Shown: in pieces, positions 33,266 to 44,957 of the stretch
How positions within the stretch are numbered: position 1 is the first letter of the stretch
How the letters are laid out: each line of letters begins with the position of its first letter
Notes under the pieces: generated by a model
Told to the model about the DNA's origin: nothing
Seen by the model: the letters and a program-made list of their open reading frames with translations, nothing else
Databases searched by the model: none
Source of the DNA: Scilla litardierei
Lineage: Eukaryota; Streptophyta; Magnoliopsida; Asparagales; Asparagaceae
Length of the DNA stretch: 64,000 nt
Direction of reading: 5' to 3'
NCBI GenBank assembly: GCA_030789695.1
Contig: CM061140.1
Coordinates: 82,150,422 to 82,214,421, forward strand
Program-made: the position numbers and the translations under genes

Positions 33266-33800
33266 CATCATCAAATATCATGCACCAAACCTCATGCAAA
33301 ATACTCCGTGAGCAAAATCTTCTCATGCAATACTTTTGTGCGTCAGTATTATATTCATTCTCTTGCTTCCAACAAAATTCCAACGATGGCCATATAACTA
33401 TCATAAAAGAAGATACTGAATAAATTTTCAAGTTGCATGTAACTATACATTAAGAAAACCTGATAACCTGAGTGCATTTCTTGATGCCAACACTACGGAA
33501 ATCTAACACTATGAAATTGTTTACCTACATCTACCTAGACCATCAAATATCATAAGCCAACCTTCATGAAAGATACTACATTCAGAATGTAACACAGTGG
33601 GAAAAATCGTCTCATGTAATATTTTCTCTGCCAGTTTTTTTTTCCTTCTTACTTCCAAATAAATTCCAATAATGGTAATAGAATTATCATAGAGAAGATC
33701 TTGACTAGTTTGTGAGATGCACGTTACTAAACAATAAGAAAACTAGATAAACTGAGGGAATTTCTTGACGCCAACACTATGGAACATCTAACGCTACATG
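33266..33800. repeat. Diverged tandem duplication (about 270 bp) in the intron
   Basis: 33266-33525 and 33539-33800 share a series of blocks in the same order, such as CATCAAATATCAT, TCTCATG(C/T)AATA, AAATTCCAA(C/T)(A/G)ATGG, TTTCTTGA(T/C)GCCAACACTA(C/T)GGAA. Divergence is high, so the duplication is old. No coding content. Confidence 0.65.
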
Positions 33801-35066
33801 AGTTTATTTCAGGTCAACCGAGACATTACACACATCCATCATTTTTGTAGAAGTGCATGCAACTTGTTTCCTATGGAATTTTCCTAGGAATTACGGCCAA
33901 ATTTGAGGACCCATAAAATCCTTGGCCTGGCATGGATGGGTGTACCTTTGCATGGCATCAAGACCAGGCCCACATAGCGTGAGCCTCAGCCTAAGAGCTG
34001 AGCCTAACCTCATTCTTACCGTAAGCATTAAGCAATAATCTAAGCTCTTAAGTAAAATTATCAAAATTTCATGCTCAGCTTTATCAGTCTCTTTTATGGC
34101 GGGGTTTGGATGAGCATTACTCTTATTTAAAATTTCAAATGCTCCCTTGTTTTATTATTTTGAAGATAATTACAATCAATTCACATCACTTATGACTAAG
34201 ATAATATTTAATTAACTACAATAATATGTACTGCACTGCTAGCCTTCAAACAGTAATTGATGCGTTCCAGAATTATATAGAGAAACTTGCAACAACCTCT
34301 TTCCTTCATAATGAATTAAACCCAAATTTTAATGTTATACATTCACCTCGATTGTCCATTGTTTAGCTGACAATTCTCTATTAAAAAAGAGGTATCTCAT
34401 ATGATAATCTATATTTGTACTTTCAATAGCAAAGTGAGCAATTTTTTTTGGGTTCTTGATCATTTTGCAATCTAACATTTAAATCATTTTGCAAAGTAAT
34501 CTGACATTGCATAATTTCTCTCTCTTTTTTTTTTCTTTTCTTTCCTACTTGGATGATTTTGTCTAGCTTTGTGTTTTGCTTTTAGATTATCACATAAGAA
34601 CTCTTTCCTAAACTATGAATGTAAACTGAAATTAGTTGGCTAAAAATCCATCCAAGTTGTAATTAAACCAACATCCTCGGTAAGACACGACTACTACATG
34701 TACATTTTATTGAACAAACTAAAAGGTTTTGCAAGTTGAATTTCTTAGGTTTAGTAATCACTATTCGATAGTATATTTTATGATAGTTCGATTTTCGGAA
34801 TAAAATTTCTTTTCAATAAATTCAGAATGAGAATAATATTCCATTAGTAATATTTATAATGATCCAATTCTTATTTTACATATATAGCATATGATAATTC
34901 AATTTTTAATTGTGCAATCACAGACAATTATCATATGCACAAAGTAATGGGCACTGCATTCAAATCATGGCTCGGCCTCTGGGTGCCAGCCATGTATACC
35001 ACCCTCTCCTGTCTTAAGACTTTGAATTCAATCTCAAGGTGGGTCCCAAACCAACTCTTTTATGCA

Positions 35067-35709
35067 TATGGGTGGCAAAAAGGTCAGGTTAGGTTCGGGT
35101 TGGGTCACATCTACCTGAACATGATTACGTCATATCCAAACCTGACCCGATTAGCATTCAGGTCGATATTGGCTAACATGTACCCAACCTGGCAAATTGG
35201 GAGGTCACCCAAACGCAACCTGGTAAATAAGTTTGAGAAGAAATTGTTTAAACATGAAAATATTGCTCCAAGGAGGATTTGAAGTTATGACCAACTCTTC
35301 CCACTTTGGAGGTAAAATCTAACTGTGCACTGCAACTCTCTTATCAGCTACCAAGCCTTAAATTTATCTAACCGTTTCTATAAGTAATGATCTTTAAAAA
35401 GAAAAAATTAATTGCATGACACAAGGCTTAATCCCAAGACGACAGCTACAAACCTTCTTCCACTGACCACTAAGCCACCCATGTCTTTACAATTATTATG
35501 GAAGTTAATACTAAGTATGGCTTTAATCGGTTGCATTTGAATCAACCCCGGTCAAATCATCAAAACCGAACCCAATCCGAATAGTAATTGGGTTGATCGG
35601 TTGACCTGATTACCACCCAAACCCGTTTTGGATTAACTAATACCCAGAAATAAGGTAAGGTTCAGGTTTGGGTTTGACCCGTCAGGTCAAGACCCATTTG
35701 CCACCCCTA
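35067..35709. mobile_element. hAT-like non-autonomous element in the intron
   Basis: The left end is TATGGGTGGCAAAAAGG and the right end, inverted, TAGGGGTGGCAAATGGG, the (T/C)AGGGGTGGCAAA type of plant hAT ends. Subterminal GGTCAGGTTNGGTTNGGGT repeats are present at both ends. The flanking octamers TTTATGCA (35059-35066) and TTTACACA (35710-35717) agree at 6 of 8 positions, compatible with an aged 8-bp duplication. No transposase frame. Confidence 0.65.
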
Positions 35710-35963
35710 TTTACACATTTTCACAACTTAAGGATTTGTACACATAGTCCAATAAAGAATTACTAATTTAGTTAATAAGGTGAATGTCTTGGGAATTGTA
35801 TACTACTAAAGAAACAGGATTTTTCAATTGAGGCAAATTTCAGGTTGATGCTAGGCATTCATGATTAGGAACTTATAGGTCACAATTCCAAATCAACTAC
35901 AATTTAACAAAGGCGGACAACCAACTAGTCTTCAACAGGCAATAAAAAAGAAGAAAAACTTGC

Positions 35964-36086
35964 CTCCACATGACGACCAGGATTGGAAGGTAAGTTTCTT
36001 ATGACATTCCTGCTAGGTGGTGTCCGTGATGAGCTTCCCGAGGACCATGCTAACCATGCAAAAGATGATGATATGAATTCTGGAAA
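35964..36086 (-). CDS. UBAC2-like protein, penultimate exon
   Basis: 41 codons in phase 0, from TTTCCAGAATTC (after acceptor CTGCAG, 36092-36087) to GTGGAG before the GC donor. It encodes FPEFISSSFAWLAWSSGSSS then RTPPSRNVIRNLPSNPGR, the cytosolic Ser/Pro-rich linker between the last membrane segment and the UBA domain. FPEF(I/M) directly after the last membrane-proximal Lys is conserved in plant UBAC2 proteins. An alternative acceptor 7 nt further in (TTCCAG|AATTC) would break the frame. Confidence 0.85.
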
Positions 36087-36469
36087 CTGCAGTTGTGAAA
36101 ATTACACCAAAGAATTGGTCAGCCAAAACTTTAACACAACTGCAGTAAATAAACTATTTGAGTCATTTATCAAAATACTATGTGAATGTTCATGCATGAA
36201 AATCACGACATGATATTAGACCAATTAGTTTAACAAACCATTTACATAAATTTAATTTTCCTCATTCAAACGAAACTGATATGGTAAATTTCCTTTTATG
36301 GACTAAAGATTGCCAAACAGAACTTGGATGTGAAAATAAAATTCTGCTTATAAACAAGAGCAACCACTTCAACTTAAGAATGGTTGCTTCTTTGAGTTTT
36401 GTTTTAAGTTCAGCATATTTATTAGAGTAAGATACACAAAAGGTACCCATATTTTCCAAGTTTTACATG

Positions 36470-36507
36470 AAAGGTCCCAAAGTTTTTCGTTCTCAAAATA
36501 TACAAAA
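36470..36507 (+). repeat. 38-bp target duplication, left copy
   Basis: Begins AAAGGTCCCAAAG and ends ATATACAAAA, directly before the copia 5' LTR. An identical copy follows the element at 43315-43352; two more bases (TG) are shared upstream. A normal copia duplication is 5 bp. Confidence 0.9.
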
Positions 36508-36724
36508 TGTTATGAATGAGAGAGGCTCTTGGCCTCCCCTCCTTCATTACCCACTCATTGGTCCCATTACTATGGGTAATGGGGACTCTTGGTCTCCTTG
36601 AGGCTCTTCATCTTCCCTTACTAAATTAATATATAGAGAACTATGGCCTATGGCCATGGTTACTCATTCTATCTCTAAGAATTCCTATTACTATTTTTCT
36701 CTTGAGTTTGATCACTCTCTAACA
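36508..36724 (+). mobile_element. 5' LTR of the copia element (217 bp)
   Basis: TGTTATGAATGAGAG at the start and CTCTCTAACA at the end (inverted TGTTA/TAACA). A primer-site context CGTTATCAGCACCGAAG follows at 36725, as in short-LTR plant copia lineages. TATATA near 36629 may be its promoter. Confidence 0.85.
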
Positions 36725-38463
36725 CGTTATCAGCACCGAAGCTCTCATTTTTTGAGCTTTTCTCCCAAATCCCCTCAAATTAACCTCCTAAGCGCGAAGG
36801 AATCTACTGTTGCGGCGATCCGTTCTGGCTTGCGGAGAACCGTTGCGGCTATCTTTTAGGCGTATCGGGAGCGGGTATTTCGATCTACGGATTTTTTTAA
36901 TTACGATCGTCCCTGGATCTTTGATCTAGAGGTAAAATTATTCGATCTCGTAGATAATTAAAAAATATAGTTTGTTTGTTGATGCTTGTTGCACTGGTTA
37001 TTAAAAAATATATATAGTGGGCACTCAACAAATAATGGTGAATGATATAAGAAATGTATCCGCTATCTAGTTAATCAAGTTTCTAACTAGTGTAGAAATT
37101 GGGAATCTAGAGCAAATACTCTTAGTTACACTGCAATCATCGATGTAGTGATCTAGTGAAAAAGCAAACGAGGTTTGGTGTTTACAAAGCTGGTCTGTTA
37201 CATTTCTTAAAGAACTGTTCAATCATTGAGATTTGAAAGTCCTGCATTAACTTTACAACAAAGATGATGTGCTATATATTCTATAATCCAAATCACCAAA
37301 CGTTCCTTGCACCAAATGGCTGGTGCACATGCCACGGCTTCGCGTGGCTACTTTTATTTGGCAAACACCAACCATAACTTCTATCCAACAGAAAGTTGCC
37401 TAACCATCAACTACTATCTGAGAACCGTGGAAGCTATAGGACGAACTCTTGAAAACAGTTTTAAGGCAACTACCAACTTGGCCTAAAGGACATTGAAATT
37501 AATCAGATTAATATATAGTATCATGCACATAATTGAAGGAACAAACTTGCATGGACCAATATGTTCTTTGCGTTCCCATATATTAATTTGATCGTGCAGA
37601 ATTGCAGACAATAATTACAAGATGTGGTAGTTGAAGACGAACATCAAGAGAAGTAAAAACTTGTTCTAGGTGATTAGTCATGAAACAACATTAGCCAGGC
37701 TTCTCTTCATGACATACATAATGTCAGAAAATGAGATTTCCTAAATATTGAACAGATGTTATTGGTACCCACATATTGACCAACAGAAGCTCTGTTGCTA
37801 TAAGCCAATTACTTAAAGGGACTCTCCTCTATGTAAAATCACAATTAATTTATATAGTCCATGTTAAAAAATTTATTTAAACATCGCTCTTGCAAATTAT
37901 TATCTATGGTTTACTAGGATTCTATTTTTCAAAATATAACTATCTTAAAGATCCCGAGACCGCTCTGCCGTTAGTCAACTAACCTAACGGTGTATGACGT
38001 TTCCACGTGGTCTACGAGATAATTATATTTTCTAGTTTCCTTTACCATATGTTATGCTTGAGATATATGTGTAGTTGTTTATTTTTATGCCTGTAGCATA
38101 TTTAGAACTGCGTGGATGTTTAAATAAGTAAAAATGTGTCTTTCGGGATCGGCCATTGTATACCTATTTATATTCCTTGCACTTTTATTTTCTTTTGAGA
38201 GAATTTGTAAGTGAGGAAATTTGTATAAAAAGCCAAAGCTCGGTGCAACAGCATATGAAGACGAATGTTCAAAATGCAGATATAGGGACCCACCTTGGGT
38301 TTCCGAAGTTGTATTTTTCTTTTCTTTTATGGACTGTAAACGAACTTTGTACTGTGTATTTTTTTGGGTATCTGGCCGATCCCCGCATTTTTACTTGTTT
38401 ACTTCTTTATGCATGAATTTTAAATTTATTTTAATTCATGCTTATCTTTAATTGCATAGATAA
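36725..38463 (+). other. Long leader of the copia element (1.74 kb)
   Basis: The sequence from primer site to gag is much longer than usual for a 217-bp-LTR copia element. It contains a good donor-like TAGAG|GTAAAA (about 36930) and ends TTTAATTGCATAG|ATAAATGG before gag, so either an intron-like leader or a secondary insertion is possible. A 9-bp stem GCATGAATT/AATTCATGC is at 38411-38441. No coding content. Confidence 0.4.
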
Positions 38464-39505
38464 ATGGCTAAATTGGCAAGCGTCGATTTCGAGGTGCTAG
38501 ATGCAGCTGGCAAGAATTACTTGAGCTGGCGAGTGGACCTGAAGTTCCACTTGCGCTCCATGGCGCTCCTGCACTCCATACTGGCCCCCGCAGTGGCCCA
38601 ATCATCGGTTCCCGCAGCATCCGATGCATCTGCTAGCAAGGCCCCAGAAGTGGCACCGTCAGCTAGCAGTACATCTACCACTGTCTCTGACATGGATAAG
38701 GCGAAAGCCATTATCTATATCAGACGACACATAGATCGGACCCTGAAGGCCGAATACTTGACGGTAGAGGACCCTCTGGAGTTATGGACAGCATTAGAGG
38801 CACGCTATAGACATCAAATTGATGTCATACTCCCGCGTGCCAGCTATGAGTGGGAGAATCTCCGACTTCAGGACTACAAGTCCGTTGCTGAGTATAACTC
38901 AGCACTTCACAACATCACCTCACGCCTGAAGTTGTGTGGTGAAGAAGTCTCGGAGCACCGCATGTTGGAAAAGACATTTACCTCGTTTCACGAGAAAGAT
39001 GCGATCCTCATGCAACAGTATCGTGAACGTAACTTCACGAAGTTCTCTGACTTGCTCTCTTGCCTCCTGAGGGCAGAGCAGAATAAAGACCTATTACTGG
39101 CCACTCACAACCTGCGCCCGGCAGGTGCAGCTCCTACCCCTGAAGCCCACAACGTTCACCCCCCAGAAGTGGAAGAACAATAAGAGGGGCAGAAAGAACA
39201 AGGGAAAGGCCGCCATGAAACCAGCAAATGCTCTTTCCCAGAACAAAAACTACAAAGGGAAGAAAAACTTCACATGGAAGCGTAAGAACACTGATGCAGT
39301 GCCACTTCCTAAGAAGAACTGGGAGGATAAATGCCATAAATGCGGCATGACTGACCATTGGTCCAGAAACTACCGCACTCCTCACCACCTCCAGGATCTG
39401 TACCAGGCGAGCCAGAAGTCTCTACCTGAAACAAACTTGACGGCTGTTCAGCCACCAACAATGTTTACTGCAAAAGACTTCGAGAACGACGACCTTCTCG
39501 ATTGA
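38464..39505 (+). pseudogene. gag: copia gag, frameshifted, zinc knuckle damaged
   Basis: The ATG at 38464 opens MAKLASVDFEVLDAAGKNYL, and a UBN2-like gag core follows (YLTVEDPLELWTALEARY). The frame shifts at the C run 39159-39164 (one base too many) and continues to TGA at 39505. The nucleocapsid motif CHKCGMTDHWSRNY has Tyr where the last Cys of CX2CX4HX4C should be, which would abolish zinc binding. The end ENDDLLD resembles the usual gag end of this lineage. A 128-bp non-coding gap follows before pol. Confidence 0.85.
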
Positions 39506-39633
39506 GCATCATCTTTTATCTATGCTTTTAGAATTCAATGTATCTTCATCTTTATTTGCTTAAGTACGAACTTTTATTTTCGAATGAATGTTTACATTTT
39601 CGCTCAAATAAAATTTCGTTTTTGCTGATATAG

Positions 39634-42600
39634 ATGATGTCTGAGTGCCTAGTGGACAGTGCCTCAACGCACACAATCCTTCGCGATCATTGCTATTTTA
39701 ATAGCGTAAATAAATATGACGGTCCTGTTATCACAATTTCAGGACTGTCCCAAATAATCGAAGGATCTGGTGAAGCAATTATATTGCTCCCAAATAACAC
39801 AAGACTTCAAATAAAAAATGCATTATTCTCTCCTAAATCAAATAGGAATCTCGTAAGTTTCAAAGATTTCCGTTTAAACGGATATCACTTAGAAACCAGA
39901 GATGAAAATACGGTTGAATATCTGTATGTAACTCGTCAGAAAGATGACCGGAAGATCATCTGCGAACGATTCAAGGGACTCCCGTCAGGTCTCTACCAAA
40001 CATACATTCAACCAATAGAAGCCAATATGAATGAGCACCAGACGTGCCAATCCTTGCCAGAGTTCGAACTCTGGCACAATAGACTTGGTCACCCTGAAAC
40101 AGCAATGATGCGACGCATCATCTCTGAATCTCGTGGACACAAATTGAAGAACCTGAAGATTCTTCAAAAGGGTGAATTTCCATGTCTGCCTTGTTTCAAG
40201 GGAAAACTTATAACGAGACCATCCCTCCTGAAAGTGGGATTAGAGTCTCCTGGCTTCCTTGAAAGAATTCATGGTGACATTTGCGGGCCTATTCACCCCT
40301 CAAGTGGCCCATTTCGGTACTTCATGGTACTGATTGATGCATCAACCAAATGGTCTTATGTGTGCCTCTTGTCCACCCGCAACCTAGCTTTTCCAAAGCT
40401 ATTGGCACAAATAACAAGGTTGCGTGCTCATTTCCCCGATAACCAAATCAAGAAACTACGTCTTGATAATACGGGAGAATTTACTTCACAAGTCTTCGAA
40501 GACTATTGCCGGGCAACGGGTATTGAAGTTGAACATCATGTAGCACATGTTCACACCCAAAACGGATTAGCTGAGTCCCTTATAAAGAGACTCCAATGGA
40601 TTGCATGTCCATTGCTTATGCAATCCCAGTTGCCTGTGGATGCTTGGGGGCATGCTATTTTACATGCCGCGTCACTTATTAGAATAAGACCCTCTGGAGG
40701 TCATACTTTATCCCCGATGCAACTAGCATATGGCGCACCTCCGGATATCTCTCATTTGAGAGTGTTTGGTTGTGCGGTATATGTCCCAATAGCACCACCT
40801 CAGAGGACCAAAATGGGTCCTCAGCGTCGTCTAGGTATATATATTGGGTTTGATTCGCCCTCTATTATAAGATACCTTGAACCCCTGACGGGTGACGCAT
40901 TCAAGGCACGTTTTGCTGACTGTGAATTTAATGAGAAAATTTTTCCTAAACTGGGCACACAGTCTAAGAAGCCAGAAGCTTCTGAGACCATTAGTTGGGA
41001 CCAGAAGTCTTTGTCCATATATGATCCGCGTACTAATCTGTGTGAAGATGAGATCCTGAAGATCCTTCACATCCAGAATACAGTACATCTTTTGCCGGAT
41101 AAATTCACGGACAACCAGAAGATTGTCCGATCACACGTCCCTGCTGCCAATACGCCAGCTAGGATTGACATCCCCATAGATGGATGCAATCCACCGGCAG
41201 CAGAATTGGCTGTACCTCAAATGAAAAGAGGACGCCCACCAGGTTCAAAAGATAAAGTTCCTCGAAAGAGGAAGACTCCTGGAGATACTAAGATTATCCC
41301 CCCACAGGATGCTGAGCTCAGACCAGCTACTTCTCCTCTCCTGATTTCCCCAGCAGAGGAAACAATAGGAGAAACATCATTAAATTTTGTACGTACTGGA
41401 GAAGTACTGGACAGAAATAGCATAGTCGTCGACGACGATTTTGCGTTCGATATTGTCGTTCACGTCACTGAATATGACGATGACGTCGAACCACGATCTC
41501 TGGCGGAATGTAAACGCCGAGATGATTGGCCAAAGTGGGACGAGGCAATAAGAGTAGAGCTGGACTCACTCTTGAAACGCAAAGTCTTTGGACCAGTAGT
41601 CCAAACACCAGTAGGTGTAAAGCCTGTGGGATATAAGTGGGTTTTCATAAGAAAAAGAGATGAAAATAATGTGATTGTTCGCTATAAAGCACGCCTTGTA
41701 GCCCAGGGATTTTCCCAAAGACCGGGGATTGATTACGAAGATACGTATTCTCCGGTCATGGATTCGATCACATTCCGATTTTTAATAAGCCTAACTTCTC
41801 TGGAAAGCCTAGAAATGCAGCTCATGGACGTTGTGACTGCATATCTATATGACGATATAGATAAAAATATCTACATGAGACTTCCTGATGGGTTTAATCT
41901 ACCCCCAGAGATGAAAGAGATACCTCGGGACGTATTCTCTGTAAGGCTACATAGATCATTATATGGTCTAAAACAATCGGGAAAGATGTGGTATAACAGA
42001 CTTAGTGATTTCCTTGCACAACAAGGATTCACGAATAATGAAGTCTGCCCGTGTATCTTTATCAAAAGATCGGGAACAGGATTCGTCATCATAGCTGTAT
42101 ATGTAGATGACTTAAATCTCATAGGATCTCCTGCAGAGATCAAAGAGATATCTGAAAGCCTTAAACATACTTTTGAAATGAAAGACCTAGGCAAAACAAA
42201 GTATTGTCTTGGCTTACAGATAGAACACCTAAGAGGTGGAATCCTATTACACCAATCTAATTATACAAAGAAACTTCTACGCAAGTTTCATATGGATAAA
42301 TGTCATCCTTTAGGTACTCCTATGATCGTAAGATCACTAGACGTACATAAGGACCCCTTCCGGCCACTGGAAGAGGGGAGGAGATACTGGGTCCTGAAGT
42401 ACCCTACCTCAGTGCCATTGGAGCACTTCTATATCTGGCTAACTGTACGCGTCCCGATATAGCGTTTACAGTTAATCTTTTAGCCAGACACAGTGCAGCA
42501 CCCATAAAGCGCCACTGGAATGGAGTAAAACATCTTCTGCGATACCTCCAGGGTTCCATTGATCTTGGACTTTACTACCAGAGAGGTGCCTCCCCCAAAT

Positions 42601-43103
42601 TATTTGGTTAAGCTGATGCAGGTTATCTCTCAGATCCGCACACGGTAAAATCCCAAACAGGTTTTGTTTTTACCTGCGGATGTACTGCTATCTCCTGTAG
42701 ATCGGTAAAGCAAACCACAACAGCTACATCATCCAACCATTCGGAGCTCATTGCGATCCATGAAGCAAGCAGAGAGTGCTATTGGCTACGATCCATCGTC
42801 CAACACATTCTTCAATCTACTGGCCTGAAGACCGGTGATTTGGAGCCTACCGTCCTGTTTGAAGACAACGCTGCATGCATTGCTCAACTTCAAAAGGGCT
42901 ACATCAAGGGCGACAGGACGAAGCACATATCTCCCAAGTTTTTCTGGACACATGAGCTAAAGGAGGACAAGCAGATCGAAGTTCAGCAGATACAGTCCTG
43001 CAACAACTTAGCTGATCTTTTTACTAAGTCTTTGCCCAAATGTATTTTTGTAAAGCTTGTAAAGAACATTGGTATGCGACAATTGAAAGACCTACAAGCC
43101 TGA
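39634..43103 (+). pseudogene. pol: copia pol (protease, integrase, RT, RNase H), two breaks
   Basis: Protease CLVDSASTHTIL; GAG-pre-integrase ELWHNRLGHPETAMM with CLPCFKGK (HHCC finger); integrase core with HGDICGPI, LRLDNTGEFTS and QNGLAESL (DDE triad kept); RT with GYKWVFIRKRDENN, RYKARLVAQGF, MDVVTAYLYDDID and catalytic YVDDLNLIG; RNase H with SNHSELIAIHEASRE, TVLFEDNAACI and DRTKHI. The first frame is open to 42462. A one-base loss near 42376 shifts it, and a TAA at 42609-42611 interrupts RNase H, which ends at 43103. The number of lesions is small for an old intronic copy. Confidence 0.9.
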
Positions 43104-43290
43104 AGCTTGTACGGATCAGGGGGAGTAACCTGTGGGTTGCACTCTTTTCCCTTAAGCTGTTGGGTTTTTCCCATTGGGTTTTCCACAGCTAAGGTTTTAA
43201 CGAGACAAACACACTTACTCTGGATCCAGAAGCATCCACCCCTCTTTGCCTCAGATACTGAGACCAAAGTGATGAATGGGTAAGGGGGAG

Positions 43291-43314
43291 TGTTATGAAT
43301 GAGAGAGGCTCTTG
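43291..43314 (+). mobile_element. 24-bp stub of the copia 3' LTR
   Basis: TGTTATGAATGAGAGAGGCT plus CTTG follows the polypurine tract and equals the first 24 bp of the 5' LTR. It then switches to host sequence (43315). Confidence 0.9.
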
Positions 43315-43352
43315 AAAGGTCCCAAAGTTTTTCGTTCTCAAAATATACAAAA
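43315..43352 (+). repeat. 38-bp target duplication, right copy
   Basis: Identical to 36470-36507. A T run (43357-43369) and ordinary intron sequence follow. Confidence 0.9.
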
Positions 43353-44952
43353 GCTTTTTTTTTTTTTTGAACAAGCAGTAATGGGCTTGACGAAGGGGCC
43401 AAAAGTCATTTTACCCATTTCTAATTACAAAGCAAAGATGCCTCTGACTGTCCAGTTATGCACATCCAATTTCCTAATGTGCCCTAATTTCCCATCTTCT
43501 ATGTGGTGTCTCATCTAATTTCACCGGTTACTGAAAATTTCAGACACCAAACGATGAGAATAGGAGTTGCTCGTACCCAACGTTTTTGAGCGACTGGATG
43601 CGGAGAACGCAAAGAGCAATGGTTAGTTCTCGAAATTTCTTGTATAATTTGGTCAAATGTAATAATCATCTCAAACTAAGGAAATCCAAACGTTTAACTA
43701 GTTCATTTCTAGTAGCCGGGGATTTTATTGGGTTGTAATTTTGAATGATTTGAATTAATTCAGTTTAGCGAGGGTTGTGGTTTTTTTTAATATGAACTTA
43801 TTTGTGTTTGAGAAACCATTTTATGCGGGTATTGATGTTTATGTGTGATGCAGATGGTTAATTTGAAGGCGATTTTGGGGTATCATGTTTAGCACTTGAT
43901 GTAATAGTGCTTAAATTAGTTGATAAATTGATAATCATGTTTAGTGCTTAATGTAATAGGTATAATTAGCTTTATTATTTTGATTTAATGTTGTTGATTT
44001 AGTTGAGTTAGTAATGGAATGATGATTAATTGTTAAACTCTGAACATAAAATCATCTTTAATGTGGTGAATCTAGTAGTTATATCTCTGTGACCTCTATC
44101 ATCTATCTAATGGAAAGATTTTCAAATTTAGTTGTTGGGATTTGTAATTTGTGGTTTGTGGTTGAGTTTAATTTTTAATTAATTGATAAACTTGTTTAGC
44201 TATTAGCGTGATAGTTATAGTTAGTTTCAGTTTAGTTGCTAATTAACTTAATTGATCATTCTTATATTATTTTGTTTTTTTGTTTTTAGTTGATAACTTA
44301 AATAGTTTTTACTTGGTATATGATGAGTTGACAGTCCCATTGTTCAGTTCTATTAATTTAGTTGTTCATTAGTTATGCTTGGTGTCACCCATCTTAAAGT
44401 CAATTTAGTTAGTTAGATCGACTGAATGATGAATTGGCTCAAATCCATGTAATAGCTATATGTTTAGTGTAGTCGATAAGCAAGTTGTTCTTTAACAAAG
44501 CAGCTAATGTTCACTTCAGATTAGTTGTCTGACTGCAGTTTGTTTGAATTGTTTTTGTTGTGTTACAGTGATAGTCATCATGGGCACACTTACCTTGGAA
44601 TTACACTCGAAGTTCTGTTTGGATACATTGTTTGATATATTTGGGGTGAGATATTCTTGAGAAATGTGGCTTATGTGAAGTTGAATTGGTTAGGATCGTT
44701 GGAATTATTCAGAGCTTGGATATTATGGTGACAATGTTGTGGAAAGCAGCGTGGAAGCAGCGTGAAGCCGTAAGACACTGCTCATGCTTTTAGGCTTTTA
44801 GCGGGGCCTAAGCACCAAAAAGCACAGAGTATATTTTCTTAAATATAGGAACAAAATCAAAATTAACAAATAACATGTCTAATAAACCAGATAAAAAAAT
44901 ACTGCTACAATCATAACAGTAAGAATAAATATTAACAATAACTTAAGAAGAT
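43353..44952. other. AT-rich intron sequence, no feature recognised
   Basis: T-rich DNA with repeated GTTTAGT/TTAGTTGAT words. TGTTTAG(C/T)(A/G)CTT(G/A)ATGTAATAG occurs twice (about 43887 and 43938). I see no gene or transposon end. Confidence 0.5.
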
Positions 44953-44957
44953 GATTC

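Larger units (their letters stand above)
33236..35963 (-). other. UBAC2-like intron (2.7 kb), GC-AG type
   Basis: The donor is GAG|GCAAGT (35963-35958) and the acceptor TTGCAG (33236). GC donors normally show a strong AG|GCAAGT match, as here. It contains a 270-bp tandem duplication (33266-33800), a hAT-like element (35067-35709) and otherwise AT-rich DNA. It joins phase 0 to phase 0. Confidence 0.75.
36508..43314 (+). mobile_element. Degenerate Ty1/copia element (Ale/Retrofit-like) in the intron, opposite to the host gene
   Basis: It has a 217-bp 5' LTR, a leader, gag, pol and the polypurine tract AAGGGGGAG (43282-43290), then only the first 24 bp of the 3' LTR. Domain order protease, integrase, RT, RNase H is the copia order. 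The plus orientation is antisense to the host transcript. Gag and pol carry several lesions, so it is dead. The 38-bp flanking duplication and cut-off 3' LTR indicate an abnormal integration. Confidence 0.9.
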
